DNA from: Impatiens glandulifera
Lineage: Eukaryota; Streptophyta; Magnoliopsida; Ericales; Balsaminaceae
Direction of reading: 5' to 3'
DNA: 64,000 nucleotides
Assembly: GCF_907164915.1 (NCBI RefSeq)
Contig: NC_061862.1
Coordinates: 75,965,718-76,029,717, forward strand
Position 1 is the stretch's first letter. Each line of letters opens with the position of its first letter. Position numbers and translations under genes: made by a program. The notes below the pieces were generated by a model. The model saw nothing but the letters and a program-made list of their open reading frames with translations. It was not told the DNA's origin and ran no database searches. Shown one piece after another: positions 48,093 through 59,406 of this stretch.

Positions 48093-48479
48093 CCCCCTTA
48101 TACATGGTTTTATCATCGCTTCTAATTTTGGTTTTGTTTTGGAAGTTAGAATAAAACATTGACCCTTCTAAATAGTTTTGATTTAGTTATCAGTATTTTT
48201 TTAGGATTCAAAACAATTTTAGAGTTTAGTCTTGAACACCAATTCATTAATCGTCTTAAAAATAATAAGTCGGTTTTCTTTTCGACTTCAAAGTCATCAC
48301 ATTTGAATTCAATCTCATGTATAAACAATTATTTTTGAATTTTTAAATTCTCAAAGGAGTTTGATCAAAGTATTTAACTTTGATGATGATGATTTTTATT
48401 ATAGTCCTTACTTAGAGCCACATTTCTTTGAATGTTTATTTCACCTCTATTTTTTAGAGAATGTTTTCTAACTTTTGGC

Positions 48480-48835
48480 TTTGAATAGAGATTTATTGAC
48501 TCGGAGTATATTTGATATAATCAGTACACTTGAGTTTTTTTATTTGAGATGAACAACAAATGGTGATTTCAATTTATCAACCTTGATGAGCCGTTTTGTC
48601 AATCGGAGTGTATCTAGTAGAATTAGTACATTTATGCTCTTGTTGTATCAATTAGGACTAAGGTCCGAGTGTGCAATAAATTGTGATTTCAATACCTCAA
48701 CCAACACAAAAGCCTCTATTTTTTTAGTACTTCGGGTATATCTGATAAAATCGGTATACCCATGCTTTTATCATAGCAATCAAGACTAGAGTCTGAGTGA
48801 GTGATTTCAATATTTCAACCAACAAAAGTACTTTG
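48480..48835 (-). repeat. Tandem repeat in Gypsy B 3' UTR, about three units
   Basis: Three diverged units of roughly 110-120 bp contain tcgg.gtatatctgataaaatc, then gactagagtctgagt, then gtgatttcaatacctcaacca. Gypsy A holds about one unit at 43935-44010 in the opposite orientation, which ties the two elements to one lineage. Confidence 0.7.
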
Positions 48836-49699
48836 CTCTTTTGTATATTATTTTTTCTCTTCAAAGTCTTGTGTTTTAAAACATCTTTGTTTTTGAAAAA
48901 AATGAAATATCCTTTCTCAATTTGTGGCTTTCAGATAAACCTTTATTTATTAATTCGTTAAACACAAGAAGGAATTCAATCTGATGTCTCTTAATTGAAT
49001 TTTAGTGAAACAGTCGAGTTTCTTTTGAGACAATCACTTTGAAATAATGATATTGACTATACTCTTACTTGTTTCATAAATCCTTGTTTTATTATTATTA
49101 TTATTTGTTTCTTATAAGAGGGATAAACACCTCGTTCATTCTTACAAAACATAAAAGTTGTATAAACATTTGACTAAACTTGAGAACAAGCAGCCTACGT
49201 ATTTTCCTTTGTAGAAGAATCAAGTCGGTACGTAGTTTCGTTAGGTAGAACTTAAAATAATTTTACAAAGAAAGTGATAAAAACTTTAATTTACATCTTT
49301 TAATCAAGGAGGCATGTATGACTTCCATTATTTATAGGGGAGCATTTCATTGGTTGTCATGCCCCTTACTCGTGTTTTGGCAATGAGTTTTTTTTCACCT
49401 CAGGTTTCTCAATGACTTGTTTGTCGATCAGGTCTTAGATCTTGTCCTTCATGGTGACTTAGTGTCACGTCCTTTACATTGGTGGTACTTACAAAACAAA
49501 TTTGTCTACCTAACCATTACTAGTTTATCAACTCTTGGAGCTTCTAGCTCGATTACCATTTTTGACTAGTCTTTCTAATGTTTGTTCCACTATTATCCCA
49601 AATTATCATATACCCGGCGGTGTTTTTCGTATGTTTGAAGATTTTTGTCGTGAGTTTGAGAGTTTTTGTCATACGTCTAATTGGGATTTTCACGCCTCA

Positions 49700-50880
49700 T
49701 TTCTTGATGTATTGGACTAGACTTTTTGTTAGAATTTCTGTGAAGTAAACATGAGACATGTAATGGATATCGGTTTTCATTTTGTTGCCATGTTTATTAT
49801 GGGTTTCAAAATTAGGATCTTCTTTGGCCATAGCATGATCCATTTCTATTACAGGTATCATTAGGCTTTTCAAAGTTTTGTACTTCTTACTGAAAATTCC
49901 AACAATATATGCCTGGTTGATACTTTCTTTGACCATTTGAATTTGCTCTGTCTCACACGGGAGTGCATCCATATCTGATGCGATGCCTTTTCATATTGTG
50001 AAGAACGTTGAGAATTTTTATCGTTCATTTTCTTAATGTCTTTTAAATTACTTTCATATTTCACTAATGTGATGTACATATCAAACCTGTTTATGAATGC
50101 TTCAGTGGTTTAATTGAAGGTTCGATCCTGGCTATATCATGTTGGTAGTACCAACGAAGAGTTAAATAGGTGAGGTATCTCAAAAACATTTGACGTATGA
50201 TTTCCTTTCTGAGTTGTAGGTGACCAAAGGTACCTGTGTACATTTTCATGTAAACTTGAGGGTCCATTTTCCCGTCAAATTTATCGAGTGACGACATTTT
50301 TAAGTCACGGGGAATTGGAGCGTTCTCGGCAACTATTAGTCCGGCCTTTCATGTGTCGTGGGCTCTCGTTCCTTTGCCCTTAGTCATTTTTTCATATTGT
50401 TCTTGAACTTTGAAAGTTAGGGCTTCTAGCTGTGTCATTTTTACATCATACATTTTTGTATAATCGTTGACTCGAGCAGTCGGGATAGGGCCAACGAAAG
50501 TATCAACATATTGTGGATTATTTTCTTCACCATAAGTTCCTCTCATTTCTTCGGACCATACTTGCTACAAAGTTGGTTGATACCTTCCAGTATCAGAATT
50601 TTCGTATGTAAACATCAGGTTTAGAGGTACTAAAAGTTTATGTGTGGCTTGTGTATGAGGGATTGACAAAATAGGTTTAGAATCAAAAAACTCCTTTTCG
50701 AAGCTATTTTCAACCTTCGAAGACAATGTTGTTATTTGTGCGGTTATTTGGGTCATCATAACTTTTATTTCATCCATTTGAGAAGATGATCTTGTCTCAA
50801 TTTGTGCAGAACTTCCCTCTTCATCCATTGATGACTTAATGAAACTTTCGGTTTTGGAATCACATTCTCGAAGTGCTATT
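49700..50880 (-). pseudogene. Gypsy B gag, broken
   Basis: Pieces in several frames on minus: N-terminal MDEEGSSAQIETRSSSQMDE (50828); VQEQYEKMTKG coiled segment (50400); the gag core LDKFDGKMDPQVYMKMY and LRWYYQHDI (50290-50150); SNLKDIKKMNDK; and KESINQAYIVGIFSKKYKT (49930). The order is that of Gypsy gag. Stops and frame changes make it nonfunctional. Confidence 0.7.
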
Positions 50881-51120
50881 TTTAGAGGTCTGAAGATTAT
50901 AGAAGTTTAATGTCTCATGTGATATGCACGTAATAAATGTACAAACACATGTTCTTAAGTGAGTGAACGCCTCTTTTCTAATTCTTCTTTTGATATAGGA
51001 AATTGCCCCTAATTTTAAGAATTATGGATTTCTTTGTTGTTTGTTTTTTGTTCTAAAAGTCAAAATGTGCTTAGAGGTGTTCATTTTGACTACAATGAAT
51101 ACAAGTATTTATAAATATAG

Positions 51121-53072
51121 TGATAGGATTGGCTTTATCGATAGAGACGGGGGTCTAACTAAGGATGAAGGCTTATGAAAAACGGTTTGAAAGAAATCAT
51201 GTTAGGGATTTAATTCACTTTCTATTCTACGCAAACTTGTGTAAACACTTGAAACGGATTCAAGGCAGAATTGTTTACTTGGGTTTGAAGCACAAGATAA
51301 AATATGAAAAGATGACAGAAGTGAAGAACACAACAGTTTGTTTATGGATGTTCGTAGAAACTCTCCTACGTCACCCCTTCTTCCAACCACCGGAAGGATT
51401 CACTATAATATGGTTCGAATCAAATACAATTTACACACACACTTAGCTCACTATTGAACAGAACACTTTCTGTTCAATTACAAGATGAAGAATATCACTC
51501 AGCTAAAGGTGTTTTGATTCTAGCTTTCTCTCTCGATTCACACACAGTACAATCAGAAAGAAGCTTCACAATATGAGTTCAGTAAGCAAGATGATTGAGT
51601 AGTTTCTCTCTCTACAAAATCAGATTGATTGTTCGTTGTATTCGCTTGTTCGTAAGGCTCAAGTCACTTCTCTGTTCGTTGTCCTTGAGATTTGTTAAAT
51701 ATTGAGCAGGAGATAACGGTCGAATCTTCAAGAATGATACATGGCACTCTTCCATTGAAAGCCTCCATTGTACACAACAGGTTCTGAGCACAAGGATCGT
51801 GGCCGTACATCACTAGTAGTGCGCCGAATATTCCATCAGGGATGTAACTACAAAACAAGTAATGTAGGAAAATTCTCTTACGTGGCATTCCTTGATTGGA
51901 TGCATATAGCTGTTGTACTAATCTTCACTAGAAAGTGGAGCAGAAGTAGGGTACAGCTATAGCACGTGGGTAGGTGAAATGCTAGATTCAAGCGTACTGC
52001 TTAAACTGGGCATTAGACGTATTTCAGTTAGACGGATTGTGAAAATCAGTCTAATGAAATAAGTCATCTCCTTCTAATAAAAAAACGTCTATTAGACCGC
52101 TTGGTCTAATAGAATTAGACTCGCGTCAAATTATCCAATAACCATTAGACTGCACGTCTAATTCCGGTTCTACCTCAGACTTGTCTGAAGGAGTTAGACG
52201 AACGTCTAACTTTCACTTAATTAGACTACACGTCTAATTATCCAATAACCATTAGACTGCACGTCTAACTCCACTAAGTTAGACTGCACGTCTAATTCCG
52301 ATTCTACCTCAGACTTGTCTGAAAGAGTTAGACGCGCGTCTAACTTTCACATTCTATTAGACTACACGTCTAGCTCCACTGAGTTAGACTGCACGTTTAA
52401 TTCTGCATAAATTAGACTACCCGTCTAATTGCAAATATATTAGACTACACATCTAACTTTGATGAGTTAGACTGTACGTCTAATTCCGAATATCAATTAG
52501 ACTACATGTCTAATTACAAACATATTAGACTTACGTCTAATTCCGTGTATTAATTAGATTTGTGTCTAATTATTTACATTCATTAGACTACACGTCTAAC
52601 TCCGATGAGTTAGACTGTACGTCTAATTCTTTGTATTCATTAGACTTGCGTCTAATTCTTTACATTCATTAGACTACATGTCTAACTCCAATAAGTTAGA
52701 CTGTACGTCTAATTCTTTGCATTAGACTTACGTCTAATTCCGTGTATCTATTAGACCATCCGTCTAATTACACGTCTATTAGACTACATGTCTAATTCCG
52801 ATGAGTTAGACTGTAAGTCTAATTCTATGTATTGATTAGACTTGCGTCTAATTTTTTACATTCATTAGACTACTCGTCTAACTCCGATGAGTTAGATTGT
52901 ACGTCTAATTTTATGCAATGAAAGCCAAAATCAGTCTAATGACCCTCATTAGATCCAAGTCTTATGACATATTGTTTCAATACACCTGTATTAAAACTCA
53001 TAAGTTATTTCATCATCAAAATTTTAGTGGTTAAATTATTTCAACACTTAGTCAAAATAATTTGACCCAACA
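51121..53072 (-). repeat. 3' LTR of the gag-only element, copy 3
   Basis: 1952 bp; the plus strand starts TGATAGGATTGG and ends TTGACCCAACA. Full-length relative of copies 1 and 2. On minus the order is palindrome array, a unique stretch, TATTTAAC near 51695, and a transcribed-looking part with the LTR-encoded pseudo-ORF. Confidence 0.93.
52010..52930. repeat. TTAGAC/GTCTAA palindrome array in 3' LTR
   Basis: About 30 palindromic sites with 3-5 base spacers and irregular linkers (aattccg, aactccgatgag). Variants include TCAGAC-TT-GTCTGA at about 52180 and 52310. Less homogeneous than the array at 36014-36772. Confidence 0.92.
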
Positions 53073-53092
53073 ATTTCCCCCTTTATGATGAA
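53073..53092 (-). other. Polypurine tract of the gag-only element
   Basis: The minus strand reads catcataaagggggaaat immediately before the 3' LTR start TGTTGGG, the usual plus-strand primer position. Confidence 0.85.
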
Positions 53093-53247
53093 GAAATTGC
53101 AAACCTACATACATATATCAAAACATGCATTCATCATATAAATAGACAAAACCCTTGTTCACTTACATCATTCATCCAAAAACCAGTATTCGAAAAACCA
53201 TCAAGGACAATTGTTCAGTAGAGTTAAGTAAAGTACAAGAAGAGAGA

Positions 53248-55014
53248 TCATTGTTCTTCCCTTTTAACTCGAGGATCGGTTGGACTCATTTCTTGACCAG
53301 GAAGAATGTTGAAGAAGGGAGGATAGCCGCGACCACCACGACCACCTACATTTGATCTTCCACCGCGTTCACCACCACTAGCACATCTACCTTGATCAAC
53401 ATTGGATAGCCTACTCCGGCCACCACCACTTCGACCTCCTCGTTCACCACCGCTTCGACCTCCACCTCTCTTGGTTGGCCTAGGATTGTCATCAATTCTT
53501 GGAGCTTGCCTGGATCTTGTGCCAGTTGACACACCATCATTTATTATGCTTGATTCTCCTTGAACTGATCGAGGTTGAGCACCTTCAGCATTGGCCTGTG
53601 CATCTTCCTTTGCTTGAAACTTCCTAGCAATGGAATCAGCAAATTCTTGTCGTTCATTGTCATTTCTACTCATGCAACCCTGAATTTCCACTATCTGATT
53701 CTTCACCAGACTGAATTCTTCCATGGTTTCCTTGTGGCATTCATCATTGAATTGCCTTTCAATATCAAATAATTCGGTTTGACGATTGACAAGATTCTTT
53801 TCAAACTTTGAAAATTTTACATTTGCAATATGAGTCTCATATGTGTTCTTCTTCAAAGTGTTATTCAACTCAGTGAGAACCGTGAAAAACTTGTTAAAGC
53901 TCTCTCTTTCCTCTTCCCTTGAGTTCAAGGTATGAGACATGGTCTTCTGAATCGATGAGAGCATAGACCTCATATATCTTAACACTTTATTTCCTCCGGC
54001 AGATGACTCTCCATGAGACGAAATTTCTTCGGATTCCGCTACCATACTTTGAATAGGCTCAAAGTTTGCATGAACCTGCAAGGATTGCTCCGACTGATTC
54101 ATTTTGGCTTTCTTAACAGCTTCTTCTTGCTCTTCTTCTAATATTTCATCTTCAGCTCTCTGAAATCTCTCAAGCAGATTTCCAGAGTAGTGAATAGGAT
54201 TATTAAGGTTTTCGTGAACATTTCCCACAATGATGTCGGGAAATAAACGGGGCTTCACAAAAGTTGTTTGCTGATCCTGTTCCTCCTCAGATGAGGGACT
54301 TTCTTCTACATCGACTTTCTCTTTAGAGGATTCCCCCTCAGTTCTGGCAGTTTCTGGCTGAGTATCCTCGGCCAATTTCTCTTGAACAACCTCTGTTCTC
54401 GCAACAGGGGTTAAAATCACATTTTCTTCAATAGGAGCTTTAAAAGCCTCCTCAGTCACATCTTCTAAGATAACTTCTTCTTCATTTATCTCAAGAGCTT
54501 GTTCAGGCTCTTGGACATTCACATTTTCTTCTTCTTCATTCAGACATTCTTGGAAGGGTTGATCTAGAATGCGTCTCTCTTTGGCAAAAAGATTCCCGAA
54601 TTCGATCAAGAGAGCAACATCTAGCTCATCAGCATCATTATCAGCATCTGGAATATCCATAGCTTCTTCTTCATTGAGAGGTTCTGCGCTAGAGCAATCG
54701 GCGCCATGAATGTGTCTAGAAGCAACAGAGACATAACTGTCCATAATATCGTTCAACTTCCTTAATACCTTCATTTCAACATCAGCTCCTTTCACATCAA
54801 GATTGAAGTTAGCTTTCCTGGCTTCGAAAATTGGAAAAAGAGCTTTTCCAAATATGCAAGCTTCCACCAGTTCTCTTTTCTTCAGAGCCTCACCAACTTC
54901 TAAAGTTCTTGCCCATTTTAAGACTTTCTTCTCGTTTGCCACTCTCTTCTTCCATTCTTTAGTTATGGCAGCGTTTGACAGGGAATCGTTGTATTTGGAA
55001 GACAATCTCTCCAT
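53248..55014 (-). CDS. Intact C-terminal piece of the extra ORF (588 codons)
   Basis: This is the longest uninterrupted frame of the element apart from its relatives elsewhere. It is highly acidic in the middle (many EEE/EEV blocks, LNEEEENVNVQEPE). A coiled-coil stretch (about residues 350-470) comes next. It ends in a Gly/Arg-rich tail with repeated GGRSGG and GGERGG units, like RNA-binding RGG boxes. The ATG at 55014 may be internal, since the upstream frame (55199-54963) reads into the same region shifted by one. If expressed alone it would be a charged, RNA-binding-like protein; that is inference. Confidence 0.5.
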   Translation of the reverse strand: MERLSSKYNDSLSNAAITKEWKKRVANEKKVLKWARTLEVGEALKKRELVEACIFGKALFPIFEARKANFNLDVKGADVEMKVLRKLNDIMDSYVSVASRHIHGADCSSAEPLNEEEAMDIPDADNDADELDVALLIEFGNLFAKERRILDQPFQECLNEEEENVNVQEPEQALEINEEEVILEDVTEEAFKAPIEENVILTPVARTEVVQEKLAEDTQPETARTEGESSKEKVDVEESPSSEEEQDQQTTFVKPRLFPDIIVGNVHENLNNPIHYSGNLLERFQRAEDEILEEEQEEAVKKAKMNQSEQSLQVHANFEPIQSMVAESEEISSHGESSAGGNKVLRYMRSMLSSIQKTMSHTLNSREEERESFNKFFTVLTELNNTLKKNTYETHIANVKFSKFEKNLVNRQTELFDIERQFNDECHKETMEEFSLVKNQIVEIQGCMSRNDNERQEFADSIARKFQAKEDAQANAEGAQPRSVQGESSIINDGVSTGTRSRQAPRIDDNPRPTKRGGGRSGGERGGRSGGGRSRLSNVDQGRCASGGERGGRSNVGGRGGRGYPPFFNILPGQEMSPTDPRVKREEQ

Positions 55015-56628
55015 GGACCAAGATTCATAAATTTCAATTTCTCAGTAGTAAGAACTTTAACTTGATCTAAAATGAGGTCAATGATTCTTGTTGCCTCCGA
55101 TACCTTTTCAGGAACTTGAGTTGCTATCTTTTTGCCTTTTCCAACAACCTCTACATGTTTTGGAGCAGGTTTTGGAGCAGGTCTTGCTTCACCAATCACG
55201 ATTCCACTTGTCCCTTTTTGTGGAGCGCATCAGTTCGAATGCATATTGTGGTTTCTTACAGAGCTCAGCAGGAAGCTCCATACGAACAACTTTCCCAGCT
55301 ACCAAAGAATCCTTAGGAACTGGAATTATGGGTTCACTAGTCACAAGGGTAAGAACAACACCTTGCTCTGGTTGCGATGACTCTGTAGCACCGATGGCTA
55401 CAAGATAAGTTTGAATAACAGGAGACTCAATAATCCTATCAATAGTTTCATCATTTGGATCGGCTGACTCAACAGCAGGTCCTTCAGCAGATTCTCTCAA
55501 AGGAGAGAATATAGATTCAGCTTGTTCCACTACGGGAACATCAAATTTAGGCACAGCGGCCAGAGATTTAGAGGACTTCACCTTTGCAGATTTAGACGCT
55601 CGGGGAGCCCTTGTCTTCTTCTCCTTTGAGGCACAAGACCTCGAAGGTTTCCTCAAAAAGGTTGAGGGAGTGGATAATGATGACATTGGAGTTGCAGTAA
55701 GTACGCCTTGACCTTGAATCAACAAATTCAGAGTCCTTCTGGTTTGGACTTTTCATACTGGAGGAACTTGCCTCCGATTCATTTACAGTTTTGGTTCTCT
55801 TTGCCCCTATTGATATAACCGAAGAAGAAGGTTTGGATTGGGTGGAAGGTTTTCCACTGGTCTGGAAACTGGAAGCATCAGATGCAGATTCAAGGTTGTT
55901 TTTCAACCTCGTCAGTGTGCTAGCCACTGTAAGAGTAGTAAATACTCTTGGAGAGTTCATCTGCACTGGTTCACCAACGGAAACCCCCAAATGCTTCAAC
56001 AAATGACTCAGTTGAGCCGCATATGTAATACTTTCTTTGTTCGTCTGACTGATAGAATAGTACAAGTTCTGAAAAGGGTATGAGCCCAGTTTACCTGGAT
56101 CCCTTTTGAGATAGCACACATATAGTCAAAACGGTCTTGACTATAGAGATTGAAGAAACCGGCTTTCCCTTGTAGCGCCTTCGCCACCACGTCGTTCAGA
56201 AGAATGAAATGTGGTTTGAGTACCTTCTTGAATCCATTCACATGGATCTTCGAACCGTCTGCAGAAAAATTTGTCTTCATCTCCTCCATGATTTCTGAAG
56301 AGAGAACCAAATCGAATAGATGACCCTCCGTCGGAAGTTCAAAGAACTCCGCATAAACTGCTTCGTTGAAAGAAAACTCCGTTCCGTTGACGGTTGCTAC
56401 GATGGAATCATCCACCATAGTTGTCGTTTTGAAGAGCTTACGAACTTTGTCTTCATAGAAGATGAACGGTTCGCCCAGATACTTCCTTAACCCAGAATAT
56501 TCTAGGGTTTGGAACATCTTCACCACCTCCGGTTGATCAAACGTATACATCGATGGAAAATCCACCTGCAAAGTACAGTGACCGAGAGTGATTTTCTTCA
56601 CTATTTTCGAAAAAATATGGATCGACAC
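53248..56628 (-). pseudogene. Large extra ORF of the gag-only element, frameshifted
   Basis: Overlapping frames in order on minus: 56628-56008, 56119-55592, 55725-55189, 55199-54963 and 55014-53248. Together they suggest one ancestral protein of about 1,100 residues with several frameshifts. The N-terminal 200 residues (GLRKYLGEPFIFYED, FSFNEAVYAEFFELP, DVVAKALQGKAGFF, GIQVNWAHTLF) resemble a plant transposon-associated domain that I recall in retroelement-borne proteins of Lamiales. The middle is Ser/Lys/Pro-rich, then acidic with long Glu-rich coiled segments, and the end is an RGG-type tail. No pol motif is present. Splicing could account for some frame changes. Function is unknown. Confidence 0.75.
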
Positions 56629-56949
56629 AGGATTTCAGAGAGATTTAGTGAGAGAAATGCAAAGAAAGCTAGGGTTCTTAGGAATTTTGAAGGATTGAAA
56701 ACTTTCAAATTTATGCAGTAATGTCCTTATATGAAAGAGGGAAATACAGATTAACCGTCTATTCTAGGGGTATGGCCCATTAATAAATGTTAGACGTCCT
56801 TTTTCAAGGAGTCATCATTAAAAATGAGGGTATATCAGTCATTTTCTCTAACATGATAGACACGTGTCTTCATGTTACTAAGAGATGACCATTTGATGTT
56901 TTGAGCGGGAAAAGCAGATAGCTCTCAACGTGGGACAGCTGTCCTTGAT

Positions 56950-57300
56950 CAGTCCAATCGGCACGTAGTTAGACGTTTTTCTTACTCCACAAATCCATAT
57001 AACACAACGTCTATTAGACAGATGAGTTTATTAGACGCATACGTTTAATTTCGTGTTTATAAAAATCCGTCTAATGTTTATTAGACGTGTACGTCTAATT
57101 CCGCATAAACACCACGTGTTAGACGTGAGCATCCTTTTGCTCATGACGTAAAAACTTCTAATGTCTATTAGATGTGTCCGTCTAATTGCGTAGGTATAAC
57201 ACCTCAACATATAGACTTAGATGTATGGATTATGAGCAGAAATACGTCTAAGTACATACTGTTTCTTTTAGACACCCTTGTCTAATTAGACCGATTAAGG
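56950..57300 (-). promoter_or_regulatory. TTAGAC-motif cluster upstream of the extra ORF
   Basis: This lies between gag and the extra ORF, 320-670 bp upstream of the ATG at 56628. It holds several degenerate TTAGAC/GTCTAA sites (for example tattagacgtgtacgtctaa near 57079, and others at 57010-57040 and 57165-57185). Their arrangement recalls the LTR arrays but is sparser. A separate promoter for the extra ORF is a reasonable inference, not shown. Confidence 0.5.
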
Positions 57301-57599
57301 ATATTCATCTAGAGAGTATCTTTACTTCCAAAGTATTTTTTCCTTCTCGTTATGAGTAGGGACATTAGAGTTTAATAAACAATTTTGTGGTCCAAATACC
57401 AAAAACATTTTTAATAAATAAAAACATTTATTCTTCCAAAATGGCAAATGCCATTGTTGATCTTCCAAGCTTGTGTACTCAGAGGAGTACTCTTCTAGCT
57501 TCCTTCATGCGATCCTCTTGCATCACCTACAAAATAAACTATTTACAAATTTTGGTACCCACACTCAATTGGGTCCTCGATCAATTAGTCCCTTAGGAA
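57301..57599 (-). other. Gag-extra ORF junction region
   Basis: Broken coding-like remnant at the right and noncoding sequence toward 57301. This is where protease and the rest of pol would begin in a complete Copia element. Confidence 0.45.
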
Positions 57600-59361
57600 T
57601 CCATATTTGAGTTATTTTAATGGATTTCTCATTTTGTGTTGTGATTAATGCATAAGATTTTGACTTAGCAGATGACTTCATGCTAGTCAATGATCCTTTA
57701 ACTTTTGAAGAAGATTTTCTTTTAAAACTCCTTGACTTAGAGTCAGGTTTTAAATTACCAGACTTATTAGCCTTTTCTAGCTTATTCTTAAGTCAGCTAA
57801 CAGTTGGCGGAATATAAACTATTTCATTTTTGAAAGCAACTTCTTCATGAATAGGATCGGATTCACTATCAGTCACACTTCCTTTAACAAAACTTATTGG
57901 CTTAAGTTTGTCATTTGGTTTTGACTTTTTGCATGACATATTAGGTTCATTGCTATCAAATCCCAATCCGGATCTAGATCCAGCAGGTTTCAACATGCTG
58001 ATCTAATATTTGACAGCATCACCAGATCGTGTCTATGCACTGACAACATAGTTAAGCCTTTTGTTTTCAGATGAAAGAGTTTGAATCTGTTCCTTGAGTA
58101 TCTCATTCTCAAATGAGATCTCTTCAATCTTCTTTTCAAAATCATTTGACTCTTCCCTTTTAGACAGATTTGGTTTATTTAGATCTGATGAAGATTTAGT
58201 TTCATTTAGAGATTCTGCTAGTTTTCTGTACTCGATGACCATGTCATCTAGTGCAGCTACTAGTTGTTCCCATGAAAACCTTTCGGAAGAGAAATCAAAT
58301 ACCTCAGTCTCCTGAGTTCCTTCTTCATCTTCTCTGGCCATGAAGCAAGCCACGTCTTCTAAATCGCTTTCACTGGATCAAAAGTAAGAGCCACGGCTGC
58401 TTCCTCTGTTCTTTCCGTCACTAGCCATAAGAGCCTTCAGCTTTTTTCCATCATCCTTGGCATCTTCACGCTTTGTCTTCCGGCATTCCGGTGCATAATG
58501 ACCTTTAATACCACAGTTAAAACAAGTAACATTAGCTTTAGATTTTCTATTATCATTAGAATTTGAAGAGTTTGAGTTAGAGTTGCTCTTCTTCATGAAG
58601 TCGCCAAACTTCTTCACAAAGAGAGACATGGCATCGCTGCTCAACTGTTGAGCTTCCATCTTCACATCCGGAGAGGTTGGTGGCTCTTTAGTAGTCACCA
58701 ACGCCTTGGAAATGATAACGGACGTGGGTTGATCTTCTTCCATCCTACAGTTCAGCTCGAACTCATAGGCCTTGAGGTCAGCAAAGAGATCAAAGAGAGA
58801 GATCTTGTTAAGATCTTTGGATTCTCTCATCGACATAGTCTTTATGTCCCATTCTCTTGGAAGAGCACGCATGACCTTGATAGCAAGCTCCCAGTTGCTA
58901 TAGGTCTTTCCTAGGATGGACAAAGAAGAAACGATCTTGCTGAATCTGGTGTCGAAATCGTTCATTGTTTCACCAGGACGCATCTTGAAGCTATCGAACT
59001 GTTGAGTGGAAACCATGATCTTGTTTTCCTTGGTTTGCTCGTTTCCCTCACACAGTTGAGTGAGTCTGTTCTAGACCTCTTTGGCAGTGTCACATTCGAT
59101 GATGTAGTTGAACATACTGTCATCGAGAGATCTGTACAAAACATCAAGAGCCATGTTGTTGAGGTTGTTTTGCCTCTTTTCATCAGCGGTCCAGTCATCC
59201 TTCTCCTTATCAATCTTGATAGGACCTTTTGTGACAACGCTCCACATGTCATCATGAAGAGAAGAGAGATGAGCACGAACTCTTTTCTTCCAAACAATAT
59301 AGTTTTCACGAGAGAAGGTTGGAATGGCTGTAGCACTGGCATCTTTGGGTATGTTCGACAT
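57600..59361 (-). pseudogene. Copia gag with zinc knuckle, two or more nonsense codons
   Basis: The start ATG at 59361 lies 30 bp after the primer site. The N-terminal gag domain (FSRENYIVWKKRVRAHL) runs to a TAG at 59071-59073. The frame then continues at 59016-58378 with the gag core and a CCHC knuckle, CFNCGIKGHYAPECRK. A stop at 58378 separates it from 58353-58033, a coiled-coil part (FEKKIEEISFENEILKEQ). A further broken piece, 57996-57600, ends with WIPKG-like residues that usually come shortly before the protease. Gag forms the particle that packages the RNA. The stops look recent because the rest is well preserved. Confidence 0.82.
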
Positions 59362-59390
59362 TTTTCAGGAAAGGCTTGAGAATAGAAACA

Positions 59391-59404
59391 TGGCTCTGAT
59401 ACTA
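59391..59404 (-). other. Primer binding site of the gag-only element (tRNA-iMet)
   Basis: The minus strand reads TAGTATCAGAGCCA two bases after the 5' LTR, one mismatch from the usual TGGTATCAGAGCC site. Confidence 0.9.
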
Positions 59405-59406
59405 AT

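Noticed and set aside
51165..51446. LTR ORF reading KAYEKRFERNHVRDLIHF, also at 59406-59699
   Set aside because: It is open by chance in LTR sequence downstream of the presumed promoter; copy 2 breaks the frame and no family is recognised.
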